From positions 1 to 9,861 of the forward strand of contig JAAYAZ010000060.1 of NCBI GenBank assembly GCA_012719115.1: DNA of 9,861 nucleotides, given 5' to 3'. Positions 1-7,280 of the stretch are shown piece after piece. Every line of letters starts with the position of its first letter. Within the stretch, counting starts at the first letter, position 1. The stretch comes from Dehalococcoidales bacterium. Lineage in GTDB: Bacteria; Chloroflexota; Dehalococcoidia; Dehalococcoidales; UBA5627. The notes beneath the pieces were generated by a model. It was given only the letters and a program-made list of their open reading frames with translations, did not search any database and was not told the origin of the DNA. The position numbers and the translations under genes are program-made.

Positions 1-319
1 AAAGGTATCTACGGTATCAGGCGGGAAACGCCGGATTAACCCCACCCTGGATACTTCGTCCGACCACCATTTATACTTAGCGTAGCTAATGTGCGAACTC
101 AGTATGACAATAGAAATCGTCTTGCGAGGAGTCGCAATTTATTCGGGACGACGCGGCAATCTCTGCCGTTCAATATTATCAGAGCTATGCTTTAATAATT
201 ACATATACAGGTCGGGATAAATAAAGGACATTGCGGGTATTGGTTCGACTTCCCTATTGGGAATGAGATTGCAATGCCAGTTAAGTAATTTGTCATTATC
301 ACTAAGCACAAATACCTAC
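1..319. other. Gene-free stretch downstream of hisB
   Basis: No open frame here has a start, ribosome site and family resemblance together; stops interrupt all six frames. One plus-strand frame is open from the window edge to a TAA at 37-39 and could be the last 12 codons of a convergent gene, but that is too short to identify. The stretch holds several small inverted repeats: GGCG/CGCC at 20-32, TTGCGA-GGAG-TCGCAA at 122-137 followed by TTTATT, CGGCA/TGCCG at 154-168, and TTCCC-TATT-GGGAA at 250-263. The last sits inside a longer stem described separately as a likely his terminator. Several 5-6 bp stems are roughly what chance gives in 300 bases, so I assign no RNA gene. Confidence 0.6.
216..278 (-). 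terminator. Possible rho-independent terminator of the his operon
   Basis: On the minus strand, 41 nt past the hisB stop, GGCATTGC (271-278) can pair with GCAATGTCC (226-234) if one base is bulged. It encloses a nested hairpin, TTCCC-AATA-GGGAA (250-263), and is followed at once by the U-rich tail TTTATTTATC (216-225). The position directly after the last gene of the operon supports a terminator. The long enclosed loop (36 nt) is unusual for a simple intrinsic terminator, so confidence is modest. Confidence 0.4.
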
Positions 320-898
320 TTAAAGCTGCCCCTTAGTGCTGGGTAATTCGTCAGACATTCTGGGGTCAATTCTGATTGCAGCTCCCAGTGCTCTTCCCAG
401 CGCTTTAAATGTTCCTTCTGCTTTATGATGGTCGTTAGTTCCGTAGACGACTCTGGCATGCAGATTCATTTTGGCTTCGATAGCCAGTGTCTCCAAAAAA
501 TGACGGACGAGGTCTGTTGGAAACCCGAACATATCATTATCATTAAACTGCATATCCAGTACCGAGTATCCCCTACCACTTAAGTCTACCGCGACAAAGG
601 CCAGCGACTCATCCATCGGAACGCTGGCATCAGCCATACGGGTTATACCTCGTTTATCTTCCAGCGATTCACATAAAGCTTTACCCATACATATAGCCAC
701 GTCCTCAACAAGGTGGTGGATATCATCCCCGGTCGCGGAAAGTGTTATGTCAATTAAGCTGTGCTTCGATAACTGTGATAACAAATGGTCGAAGATACGG
801 TTTCCGGTGCATATTTCATAATCACCGCAACCGTCCAGATTCATTTCTAGATTAATGTTTGTTTCCCTGGTTTCTCTTTTAATACTGGAAGTTCTCAT
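320..898 (-). CDS. hisB: Imidazoleglycerol-phosphate dehydratase
   Basis: This cytoplasmic enzyme dehydrates imidazole glycerol phosphate to imidazole acetol phosphate, the seventh step of histidine synthesis. The 192 residues match the usual length of the monofunctional form; no phosphatase domain is fused. Both metal-binding histidine motifs are visible: H61-H62-x2-E65 (in DDIHHLVED) and H157-H158-x2-E161 (in [17 protein letters not shown]), along with FDHLL at 36-40 and PMDESLA at 94-100. The first motif is shorter than the enterobacterial form (GDLWIDDHHTVED) by about three residues, resembling the compact version I remember from archaeal and some bacterial enzymes. A GGGGAGG site (912-918) lies inside the end of hisC, about 13 nt before the ATG. 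It is the last gene of the operon; the gap from hisC is 4 nt. Confidence 0.96.
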   Translation of the reverse strand: MRTSSIKRETRETNINLEMNLDGCGDYEICTGNRIFDHLLSQLSKHSLIDITLSATGDDIHHLVEDVAICMGKALCESLEDKRGITRMADASVPMDESLAFVAVDLSGRGYSVLDMQFNDNDMFGFPTDLVRHFLETLAIEAKMNLHARVVYGTNDHHKAEGTFKALGRALGAAIRIDPRMSDELPSTKGQL

Positions 899-902
899 TA
901 TT

Positions 903-2003
903 TTATAACGCCTCCCCTATTTTATTTAGAGCCTGAACAAGCATTTTGTTTTCCTCCGGTTTACCGACGCTGATTCTCAAGCTGTCCTTAAGCAACGGCG
1001 TATCAAAATAACGAACCAGAATACCCATTTCTTCGAGTTTCTGCTGAATATCTTTCGCCCTTCCTTTCAAAACGGCACATAGAATAAAGTTTGCTTTTGA
1101 GGGAAACGGTTTAAGCCAGCCAGTTTGCTGCAACAAATTAAACAGATTATCACGCTCTGAAGAGATGATTTTGACTTTCTCCATCAGATAATCTTTATCT
1201 TTAACAGATTCGATGGCGGCAAGCTGTGCGATGACATTTACACAATAAGGTTCTTTTATGCGCAGTAGATAATTTGCTATTTCAACCGGGAACATCCCGT
1301 AACCTATTCTCAAACCGGCAAGACCGGCCCATTTACTGAATGTTCTTAGTACCATTAAGTTCTTATATTTTCCGACCAGCGGCGCCATTGTTTCGCCGGT
1401 AAATTCAAAGTATGCTTCGTCAACCAGTGTCGGTAATCCTATATCCAATACTTCAAGGATGTCCTCTTTCGGCATAATAGTTCCGGTAGGATTATTAGGA
1501 GTTGCCAGTAGTATCAACTTGGTCCTGGGAGTGATTGCTTTTTTAAGCTCTTTTACATCCACCATGAAGTTTTCATCTCTTTGTACATTTACCGTAGTTC
1601 CATCTGCCAGATTGATAAAGAACTGGAACATGGCAAAGGTCGGAACACAATTGATAACTTCATCTCCCTTGCTAACGAATAACCTCATCAACAAATCGAT
1701 AAGCTGGTCGCTTCCGGCACTGGCAACAATGTGCTCCATAGGAACACCGGTATAATCCTGCAAATGGCGTCTCAGTTCCTGCTGTCCGGAATCAGGGTAT
1801 ACATGTATTCCCGAATAATCCGCAATAGCCTTTTTTACCTTTGGCGAACAACCATAAGGATTTTCATTGGCGTCCAATTTTATAATTTCTTCTACCGAAA
1901 CGCTTACCTTTCCTTTTAATGTCTCAGGTGCTTTACTGGCTGCATAACCACCAAAACTTTTTAAATCAGGCCTGACAAACTTTTCGATTCCTTCTTCCGA
2001 CAT
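903..2003 (-). CDS. hisC: Histidinol-phosphate aminotransferase
   Basis: This PLP enzyme transfers the amino group of glutamate to imidazole acetol phosphate to give histidinol phosphate. At 366 residues it is a normal fold-type I, class II aminotransferase. Visible signatures are LDANENPYG at 43-51 (substrate arm), SAGSDQ at 95-100 (phosphate-binding region), NNPTG at 170-174, D195 and Y198 in VDEAYFEF (cofactor ring contacts), and the Schiff-base lysine K224 in [16 protein letters not shown]. The start is supported by AGAGGA (2010-2015) six bases before the ATG. It lies 18 nt after hisD and 4 nt before hisB, so it is clearly co-transcribed. Related class II aminotransferases share these motifs, but the operon context makes HisC the firm call. 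No missing residues were seen. Confidence 0.96.
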   Translation of the reverse strand: MSEEGIEKFVRPDLKSFGGYAASKAPETLKGKVSVSVEEIIKLDANENPYGCSPKVKKAIADYSGIHVYPDSGQQELRRHLQDYTGVPMEHIVASAGSDQLIDLLMRLFVSKGDEVINCVPTFAMFQFFINLADGTTVNVQRDENFMVDVKELKKAITPRTKLILLATPNNPTGTIMPKEDILEVLDIGLPTLVDEAYFEFTGETMAPLVGKYKNLMVLRTFSKWAGLAGLRIGYGMFPVEIANYLLRIKEPYCVNVIAQLAAIESVKDKDYLMEKVKIISSERDNLFNLLQQTGWLKPFPSKANFILCAVLKGRAKDIQQKLEEMGILVRYFDTPLLKDSLRISVGKPEENKMLVQALNKIGEAL

Positions 2004-2021
2004 TTCAATTCCTCTTTTAAT

Positions 2022-3344
2022 TTAACTCTCCGATAAGCGCACATCGACTGTTTTAGAATGTGCCTGCAGTCCTTCCGCTTCAGCGATAGTCATCGCCACG
2101 GGTCCATATTTCTCCAGTTCTTCCCTGGTTATTTTAACCCTATTTGTATATTTAATAAAATCGGATATATTAAGCGGGGAAGCAAAACGCGCGGTACCTC
2201 CGGTAGGTAAGGCATGGCTCGGTCCTGCCACATAGTCACCCATAGCAACGGTAGGAGCATATCCATAGAATATACAACCGGCATTAGTGATTCTATCAAG
2301 GTATGCTTCCGAATCTGCCATATCAAGGCAAAGATGCTCAGGTGCATACAGATTGGACAGTTCAATTGCCTCTTCCATGCTGTCAACAACTATTATTATT
2401 CCGTTATTTTTTAAGGATTCCGAAGCAATCTTACATCTGCTTAATTCCTGTAATTGTGTATCGACTTCTCTTTCGATGGCAGTAGCCAGTGAAGGAGAAT
2501 CTGTAATAAGTATTGACGAAGCCAAAGTATCATGTTCCGCCTGTGCTAAAATTTCAGCAGCCAAAAACTTTGCTTTGGCTTTAATATCTGCAATTATAAG
2601 AACTTCACTGGGACCCTGCAAACCATCGATATCTACTGACCCGTAAACCTGTTTCTTTGCCAGCATAACAAATATATTACCCGGTCCGCATATTTTATCA
2701 ACAGCGGGAACCGATTCTGTTCCGTAAGCCAGCGCGCTGATAGCCTGAGCTCCTCCAATGCAGAAAACAAGGTCAACCTCAGCGATATGTGCGGCAGCAA
2801 GAGTTGCTGCCGGTACTTTGCCGTCTTTACCGGGCGGAGTTGCCAGTATTACCTGCTTAACGCCGGCGACTCTGGCGGGAATCGCTGTCATCAATACTGT
2901 AGAAGGATAGCTGGCAGTCCCTCCGGGAGCATACACCCCAACCCTTTCCAACGGGCGCGCTATAGTGCCGTTTCCCATTTTTTCAAAACCGCTGAATAAC
3001 GCATCCCTCTGGGAGGTATGAAAGGCTCGGATTTGTTTGGCAGCTGCTTCCAGTGCTTCATAAAGGTCGGGATCAAGACCGTAGCATGCTTCTTTAATAT
3101 CACGCTCGGATACTTTAATGTTTGATAATTCTATCCCGTCAATTTTTAGAGTATATTCACGTATAGCTTTATCACCCTGTACGCGTACGGCTTCGACTAT
3201 TTGCCTGACAACCTGTTCAGGCTGGTCTGTTCCGTACATTTCAATAAGCTTGCTTTTAAATGCCGGAGATAATGTATACTCCGTTGATATAACCTTTCTT
3301 GAAAGCAAAGCTTTGGCTTTTTTAAAGCCATTTATTATTTTCAT
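2022..3344 (-). CDS. hisD: Histidinol dehydrogenase
   Basis: This zinc enzyme performs the last two oxidations of the pathway, histidinol to histidinal to histidine, with two NAD. The 440 residues are the usual length. By alignment from memory with the E. coli enzyme, the zinc ligands are Q268 and H271 (AQAEHD), D370 (MGDYVAGPSHALPT) and H429 (LQAHSKTVDVR). The acid-base pair is E336-H337 in YAPEHL. The glycine-rich VYAPGGTASYPS (137-148) and KICGPGNIFV (217-226) are also intact. The ATG lies one base after the hisG stop, and its GGAG site (3353-3356) is inside the end of hisG, so translation is probably coupled. The protein looks fully active. Confidence 0.97.
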   Translation of the reverse strand: MKIINGFKKAKALLSRKVISTEYTLSPAFKSKLIEMYGTDQPEQVVRQIVEAVRVQGDKAIREYTLKIDGIELSNIKVSERDIKEACYGLDPDLYEALEAAAKQIRAFHTSQRDALFSGFEKMGNGTIARPLERVGVYAPGGTASYPSTVLMTAIPARVAGVKQVILATPPGKDGKVPAATLAAAHIAEVDLVFCIGGAQAISALAYGTESVPAVDKICGPGNIFVMLAKKQVYGSVDIDGLQGPSEVLIIADIKAKAKFLAAEILAQAEHDTLASSILITDSPSLATAIEREVDTQLQELSRCKIASESLKNNGIIIVVDSMEEAIELSNLYAPEHLCLDMADSEAYLDRITNAGCIFYGYAPTVAMGDYVAGPSHALPTGGTARFASPLNISDFIKYTNRVKITREELEKYGPVAMTIAEAEGLQAHSKTVDVRLSES

Positions 3345-3345
3345 T

Positions 3346-4773
3346 TTAAGGCATCTCCATAGCCTTGGTTAAAGCATCTATTAAAAATTGCATTCTTTTA
3401 CTTTTACGGTCGTTGGATATCTTTCTTGTACTGCCTATCAGACAGGCGGTAGATTCGAATAGCTTGTCTATAATTCTAAGGTTATGGCGGGCAATGGTAC
3501 CGCCTGTTTCGGTGTTTTCGATTAACAAATCCGCATCTTCAGGTATAAATCCTTCAGTCGCCCCCCACGTAGGAATAATGCGGTATCTGTCTATACGGTT
3601 ATCCCGTACGTAGCGGTCCGCGATATTTGTATATTCCGTAGCTACCCGGCACACTATTTGCTTGTCGTTACAATATTGCCACCACGATTTAATATCTTCT
3701 ACCGGCACTTTTTCATCTATTACTGCTACAATTTTTACCCAACCGTATTTAAGGTCTAAAAGCTCCTTTATCGGGCTGTTAGGGAATTGATATTTATGGT
3801 CAATAAGCCAATCTCTGCCGGTTATTGCAATGTCGAAATTACCATTAGCTATTTGCAATGGCATATCCTGCGGCCGGATAACCTTTATAAAATAACCGTC
3901 CAGATTGCTTTCCGGTCTACGGTTTCCTGTTTGAGAAGGATAATCATTCACTTTTATGCCTACTTTGTCAAAAATACGGCAAACGTGCGACTGCTGATGC
4001 CCGTCAGGTAAAGCCAGTCTGACAATATCGTCATCTACTTCGATAAATGCCTTTGCCGACGGCACATCTTTTTCTTTGATAAAATGAAAGGTCTTAGGTA
4101 TTTCCCTATTAGAATCAATTAAGTCCGTGAGCGAAGACAAAACCCCTGCCATATTTTTTGTTTTTAGGCTATCGCTGTTGGCAATAAGGTATGCTTTAAA
4201 ATCCACGACTTTCAGAATGGGTACCATACCGGCGTCCAGAATGTCCCTTTCCGATTTACGGGGAAGCAGTACAATTTCAGCGTCTTCCGGCGGATAAACC
4301 TCGGCGCCACCCCACAACGGGAAAATACTGAAACGTTTAAGACGCAATTTCCCTGCAAGTGTTTCAGCAAGGTTGGGATACTCGCCGGCGATACGGGTAA
4401 TTGATTTTCTGGAAGCCAGTTTTTCGGGATCCGTTAAATCACCCGGTAAAGCGGCGGCATATAAAGCGCCATCGCCGTATCCCAAGTCTGCAATTTTTAG
4501 AACAGAACTACTTGGATATTTGACCAATAATTCTTCTGTCCAATCAAGACCGCATATACCGAGGTCGTAATTGCCGACCGCAATCTGTATAGGAATATCT
4601 TTTTCCTGTAATACCTTGATTTTAATATCCGGGAATTTGGCTGACTTTAATCGATAATAGCGTAACTTATCGTTATATCCATCCAATTCCCAGCCCGCTC
4701 TTTCAAGTAAAGAGGCGGTACTGTTCAGTAATCTACCCTTGGGTAGAGCAATATTAAGCGACATCTTCAACAC
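3346..4773 (-). CDS. hisG: ATP phosphoribosyltransferase with two tandem HisG modules
   Basis: HisG couples ATP to PRPP to form phosphoribosyl-ATP, the first committed and feedback-controlled step of histidine synthesis. A short-form HisG is about 210 residues and a long form about 300; this protein has 475 and is two short-form catalytic modules in a row. Module 1 covers about 5-205 and module 2 about 250-452, with a linker and module 1 tail between. They align at an offset of about 245-249: ALPKGRL (9-15) with ALPDGHQ (254-260), IQIAVGNYDLGICGLDW (62-78) with LQIANGNFDIAITGRDW (306-322), and GEYPNLA with TEYTNIA. Only module 2 has the PRPP loop, ENTETGGT (419-426); the same place in module 1 reads LLPRKSERDI. 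No C-terminal ACT-like regulatory domain is present, which fits partnership with HisZ. The start is a GTG at 4773, overlapping hisZ by 20 nt; an ATG three codons in (4764) is an equal candidate. Confidence 0.93.
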   Translation of the reverse strand: MLKMSLNIALPKGRLLNSTASLLERAGWELDGYNDKLRYYRLKSAKFPDIKIKVLQEKDIPIQIAVGNYDLGICGLDWTEELLVKYPSSSVLKIADLGYGDGALYAAALPGDLTDPEKLASRKSITRIAGEYPNLAETLAGKLRLKRFSIFPLWGGAEVYPPEDAEIVLLPRKSERDILDAGMVPILKVVDFKAYLIANSDSLKTKNMAGVLSSLTDLIDSNREIPKTFHFIKEKDVPSAKAFIEVDDDIVRLALPDGHQQSHVCRIFDKVGIKVNDYPSQTGNRRPESNLDGYFIKVIRPQDMPLQIANGNFDIAITGRDWLIDHKYQFPNSPIKELLDLKYGWVKIVAVIDEKVPVEDIKSWWQYCNDKQIVCRVATEYTNIADRYVRDNRIDRYRIIPTWGATEGFIPEDADLLIENTETGGTIARHNLRIIDKLFESTACLIGSTRKISNDRKSKRMQFLIDALTKAMEMP

Positions 4774-5998
4774 ATCCCAATAGTTTTAATATATCACAGA
4801 CGTCATCAGTTTTCGATATTTCACCATTTCCACTATCGGTCAGGATAAACCTGGGGCTTTCATTAACAATTTCCAGACGCCACCCACAATCTGTTTTTTT
4901 CTCATCTTCCAGTTGTAAAACGACGATATATCCAAAGTCACGCAGAATTTCTGCTAGGCTAAAGCCTTCCTCCATTTTATCACGTGCAATACTGACAAGA
5001 ATTTTGTTGGAATCAAGTTCCGCAAGTGATTCAGGTTCGATCAGTTTCATCAACTGGTCCATATAGAAAGCAAAACCGGCTGCCGGTGTTGTCTGTCCAC
5101 CCATCTGGGGGATAAGGGCATCGTATCTTCCGCCGCCGCCGATTACATTCTGGCCTATCAATAAATGGAATATCAAGCCGGTATAATATTCAAAACCTTT
5201 ACCGGATGCAAGGTCAATCCTGTAATCGATACCGAGTTTTTCCAATTTTTCCACAATGCAGATGAAATTATCAAGAGGTTCGGAAATATTAGCCAGATTT
5301 TTTTCAGATAACGCCTTGATGTTCTTTAAAAAGCCGGAGGATTTTCCCTTTAGTCCTAAAAGCAGGTTAAGGATTTCAGCAGTCTCGGGCTTCTCCATTT
5401 TTAAAATATCGAGGGCTGCGGAATCACCCTCCAGTATGCGCGAGAAAATGCTCATTTTTTCTTCTGTGCTCAATTCAAGGCCATCCAATAGTGCTTTTAT
5501 CAAGCCTGCGTGGGATAATTTTATCTTGATATCCGAAAGGCCGAGTTGTCTTATTACATCAATAGAGAGAGATAAGAGCTCAATATCCGCCAGCGCTCCG
5601 TTGACACCGACAAGCTCTGCGCCGCATTGCCACTTTTCTCTTGATTTTTTACCCGTTTCTTCAAACATAAATAAGTTGGTAACATAGAAAAGTCGAGCCA
5701 GTCCGCTTATATTATTGTTAATATAATATCTTGCCGTCGGTATTGTGCCGTCCGGTTTAAGCACGACCCTTTCTCCGCTCCAGCCATCCCAATCGAGGAA
5801 TGAATAAACCTTCTCCAGCATGTTCGGAGTCAATGTTCCGACCGATGTAAAAAGATATAAATACTCGAGGGTTGGCGTACGAATTTCATCATAGCCCCAA
5901 CCAAGGCAACAATCACGAAAAGTGTCCTCTACAAAACGAAAAGCCCGCATATCATCGGGCGTCAGGTCTTTAAAACCCTTGCATTTTTCTGCTTTCAT
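4754..5998 (-). CDS. hisZ: ATP phosphoribosyltransferase regulatory subunit HisZ
   Basis: HisZ is a histidyl-tRNA synthetase paralogue that binds short-form HisG, activates it and carries histidine feedback; it does not charge tRNA. The 414 residues show the class II synthetase core: GYDEIRTPTLE (35-45), LKPDGTIPTARYY (80-92), a motif 2 region (108-132), ASGKGFEYYTGLIF (264-277) and GGGGRYDAL (287-295). Two changes argue against a real HisRS. The motif 2 arginine region reads LFMFEETGKKSREKWQ without the FRAERPQ pattern, and the motif 3 region GFAFYMDQL lacks the usual arginine. A short divergent C-terminal domain (about 330-414) stands where the anticodon-binding domain would be. The ATG is preceded by GAAGGAT (6008-6014), 9 nt away. 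It is the first gene of the operon and overlaps hisG. Confidence 0.9.
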   Translation of the reverse strand: MKAEKCKGFKDLTPDDMRAFRFVEDTFRDCCLGWGYDEIRTPTLEYLYLFTSVGTLTPNMLEKVYSFLDWDGWSGERVVLKPDGTIPTARYYINNNISGLARLFYVTNLFMFEETGKKSREKWQCGAELVGVNGALADIELLSLSIDVIRQLGLSDIKIKLSHAGLIKALLDGLELSTEEKMSIFSRILEGDSAALDILKMEKPETAEILNLLLGLKGKSSGFLKNIKALSEKNLANISEPLDNFICIVEKLEKLGIDYRIDLASGKGFEYYTGLIFHLLIGQNVIGGGGRYDALIPQMGGQTTPAAGFAFYMDQLMKLIEPESLAELDSNKILVSIARDKMEEGFSLAEILRDFGYIVVLQLEDEKKTDCGWRLEIVNESPRFILTDSGNGEISKTDDVCDILKLLGCVEDVA

Positions 5999-6020
5999 AA
6001 TTTATTTATCCTTCATAATA

Positions 6021-6071
6021 TTAGTGTGTAAATTCTACACTAAATATAGCTTTATATACAAGTAAAAATAA
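6021..6071 (-). promoter_or_regulatory. Candidate his operon promoter with overlapping dyad
   Basis: On the minus strand a possible -35 TTATTT (6066-6071) and -10 TATATT (6043-6048) are 17 bases apart, placing the start of transcription near 6036. That point lies inside a dyad at 6021-6043 made of TTAGTGT and ACACTAA arms around 9 bases; an overlapping, slightly shifted dyad GTGTA-N5-TACAC can also be drawn. The -35 is poor, so the promoter call is weak. The dyad over the start point is where a repressor would act. I see no leader peptide or T-box: the leader would be only about 40 nt. Confidence 0.4.
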
Positions 6072-6081
6072 CTTTATTAGG

Positions 6082-6110
6082 TTGCAGATAATCGCTAATC
6101 AGTTTATACT
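6082..6110 (+). promoter_or_regulatory. Sigma70-type promoter of the nfeD-SPFH pair
   Basis: TTGCAG (6082-6087) and TATACT (6105-6110) are separated by exactly 17 bases, a good match to the housekeeping consensus. Transcription would begin near 6117, giving a leader of about 60 nt that contains a run of eight T (6137-6144) and the GGGGGG ribosome site. The -10 box forms the left arm of the palindrome described next. Confidence 0.6.
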
Positions 6111-6121
6111 CTAGGAGTATA
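6105..6121. promoter_or_regulatory. 17-bp palindrome over the nfeD -10 box, likely operator
   Basis: TATACTC-TAG-GAGTATA is a perfect dyad with 7-bp arms and a 3-base centre. The left arm is the -10 hexamer itself and the right arm covers the expected start point. Because transcription begins within it, the full hairpin would not form in the main transcript, so a protein-binding DNA site is the better reading. I do not recognise the family that would bind it. Confidence 0.5.
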
Positions 6122-6176
6122 CAATCTCGGGTGCCCTTTTTTTTAAAATAATATCAATGGGGGGCTTAAATAATCA

Positions 6177-6476
6177 GTGGATATATGGCTTATTGTAGTA
6201 ATTGTAACGATATCCGTTTTTTTGCTGGTATTTGTTATTGAACGTATTATAGCTGCTCATAAAAATCAGGTTTCTACCGGCAGAGAGGACTTAATAGGTA
6301 AATCTGCAGTAGTACGAAAAGGGTTGAATCCGGAAGGCACGGTATTTGTTGAGGGTGAGATATGGCAGGCTAAAATTGACAGCGGTGCTGCCGAACCAGG
6401 AGAATATGTAATTATTAAAAAGACTGACGGTCTCATTCTATATGTTTCAAAAAATAGTAATCAGGGAGGTAACTGA
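6177..6476 (+). CDS. nfeD: Short NfeD-family membrane protein
   Basis: A 99-residue protein with one strongly hydrophobic segment (about 3-23, [19 protein letters not shown]) followed by a compact NfeD C-terminal OB-fold domain (about 39-91: [23 protein letters not shown], then the IWQAKI and [16 protein letters not shown] strands). This is the short NfeD form, without the ClpP-like serine protease domain of long NfeD proteins. The family is encoded beside stomatin-like proteins and is thought to act with them at the membrane; its precise job is not settled. The start is a GTG with GGGGGG (6159-6164) 12 nt upstream, rather long spacing, but no better start precedes the membrane segment. The stop codon overlaps the next gene by one base (TGATG). 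Confidence 0.85.
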   Translation: MDIWLIVVIVTISVFLLVFVIERIIAAHKNQVSTGREDLIGKSAVVRKGLNPEGTVFVEGEIWQAKIDSGAAEPGEYVIIKKTDGLILYVSKNSNQGGN

Positions 6477-7231
6477 TGGATAATCTTTACACAATTGTTC
6501 CTATAGTTGTTGCTGTGTTGGCAATTCTTTTTATGTCGGTAAAAGTTGTATCTGAATATGAGAGAGGTGTCATTTTCAGGCTTGGACGTCTGATAGGCGG
6601 TAAAGGGCCCGGTTTGTTTTTTTTAATCCCCTTTATCGACCGTATGGTTAAAGTGGATTTGCGTGTTATAACCATGGATGTACCTTCACAGGAAGTTATT
6701 ACCAAGGATAACGTTACGGTTAGAGTCAATGCCGTTATCTATTTCCGTGTTGTGGACCCTGAGGCATCGGTAGTAAAAGTACTTGACCACATCAGAGCTA
6801 CTTCGCAGATTTCACAAACCACTCTAAGAAATGTGCTGGGACAATCGGAACTTGACGAACTATTGGCGGAAAGAGAAAAACTCAATCAGACGCTGCAATC
6901 GATAATTGATGAGCATACCGACCCCTGGGGAGTAAAAGTCAGTACTGTGGAAATCAAAGAAGTTGAGCTGCCTGAAACAATGAGACGGTCTATGGCAGCG
7001 CAGGCGGAGGCTGAAAGAGAAAGACGCGCCAAGATAATACATGCCGAAGGAGAATTTCAGGCTTCTCAAAAGCTGGCAGACGCGGCAACTATTATTGCTA
7101 AAGAACCTGTAACATTGCAGTTACGCTATCTACAGACCTTGACCGAAATTGCTTCGGAGAAAAACAGTACGCTGGTATTCCCGTTGCCTATTGACCTGAT
7201 ATCAATGTTTATGAAAAAAGAAGATAAGTAA
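6476..7231 (+). CDS. Stomatin/slipin-like SPFH membrane protein
   Basis: A 251-residue prokaryotic stomatin (slipin). It has an N-terminal membrane segment (about 5-22), an SPFH domain starting with [14 protein letters not shown] (26-39) and [20 protein letters not shown] (44-63), an alanine/glutamate-rich helical region (about 172-205, [20 protein letters not shown]) that should form a coiled coil, and a conserved tail [15 protein letters not shown] (231-245). Such proteins make large membrane-bound oligomers that organise local lipids and proteins. A strong GGGAGG (6464-6469) lies six bases before the ATG, and the start overlaps the nfeD stop, so the two are translationally coupled and probably made in matched amounts. 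The closest alternative, HflK/HflC, is less likely given the NfeD partner and the length. Confidence 0.93.
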   Translation: MDNLYTIVPIVVAVLAILFMSVKVVSEYERGVIFRLGRLIGGKGPGLFFLIPFIDRMVKVDLRVITMDVPSQEVITKDNVTVRVNAVIYFRVVDPEASVVKVLDHIRATSQISQTTLRNVLGQSELDELLAEREKLNQTLQSIIDEHTDPWGVKVSTVEIKEVELPETMRRSMAAQAEAERERRAKIIHAEGEFQASQKLADAATIIAKEPVTLQLRYLQTLTEIASEKNSTLVFPLPIDLISMFMKKEDK

Positions 7232-7232
7232 A

Positions 7233-7280
7233 TAATTGTTATAAAAGGGATGTTATCTTATTCAATTAAGGTAACATCCC
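7233..7280 (-). terminator. Hairpin between convergent SPFH gene and birA
   Basis: GGGATGTTATC (7247-7257) pairs with GGTAACATCCC (7270-7280) over 11 bp, with one G-T wobble and a 12-base loop. On the minus strand it is followed by TTTTATAACAATTA, a fair U-rich tail, so it should end birA transcripts. On the plus strand the SPFH stop lies 15 nt before the stem, but the following bases (CTGCTGTAAAG) give no U tract, so termination in that direction is less certain. One arm is made by the last codons of birA. Confidence 0.65.

Noticed and set aside
1..39. Plus-strand frame open to the window edge, ending TAA at 37-39
   Set aside because: Only 12 codons are visible, too few to identify a family or to tell from chance.
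1..138. Minus-strand frame open for 46 codons leaving the left edge
   Set aside because: It begins just after a stop with no start or ribosome site and its translation resembles no family I know.
241..263. GGTTCGACTTCC looks like a tRNA T-arm
   Set aside because: The flanks do not form a 5-bp T stem and no anticodon arm, acceptor stem or CCA fits.
2129..2646. Several overlapping open frames on both strands inside hisD
   Set aside because: They are shadows of the intact hisD frame, with no ribosome sites or family likeness.
4754..5998. hisZ as a true histidyl-tRNA synthetase
   Set aside because: The motif 2 and motif 3 arginines needed for aminoacylation are missing and it overlaps hisG in a his operon.
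6105..6121. Palindrome as a CIRCE heat-shock element
   Set aside because: CIRCE has TTAGCACTC-N9-GAGTGCTAA; here the arms are TATACTC/GAGTATA with a 3-base centre.
6131..6144. GGGTGCCC followed by eight T as a terminator
   Set aside because: The stem would have three pairs and a 2-base loop, which cannot form stably, and it lies in the leader of nfeD.
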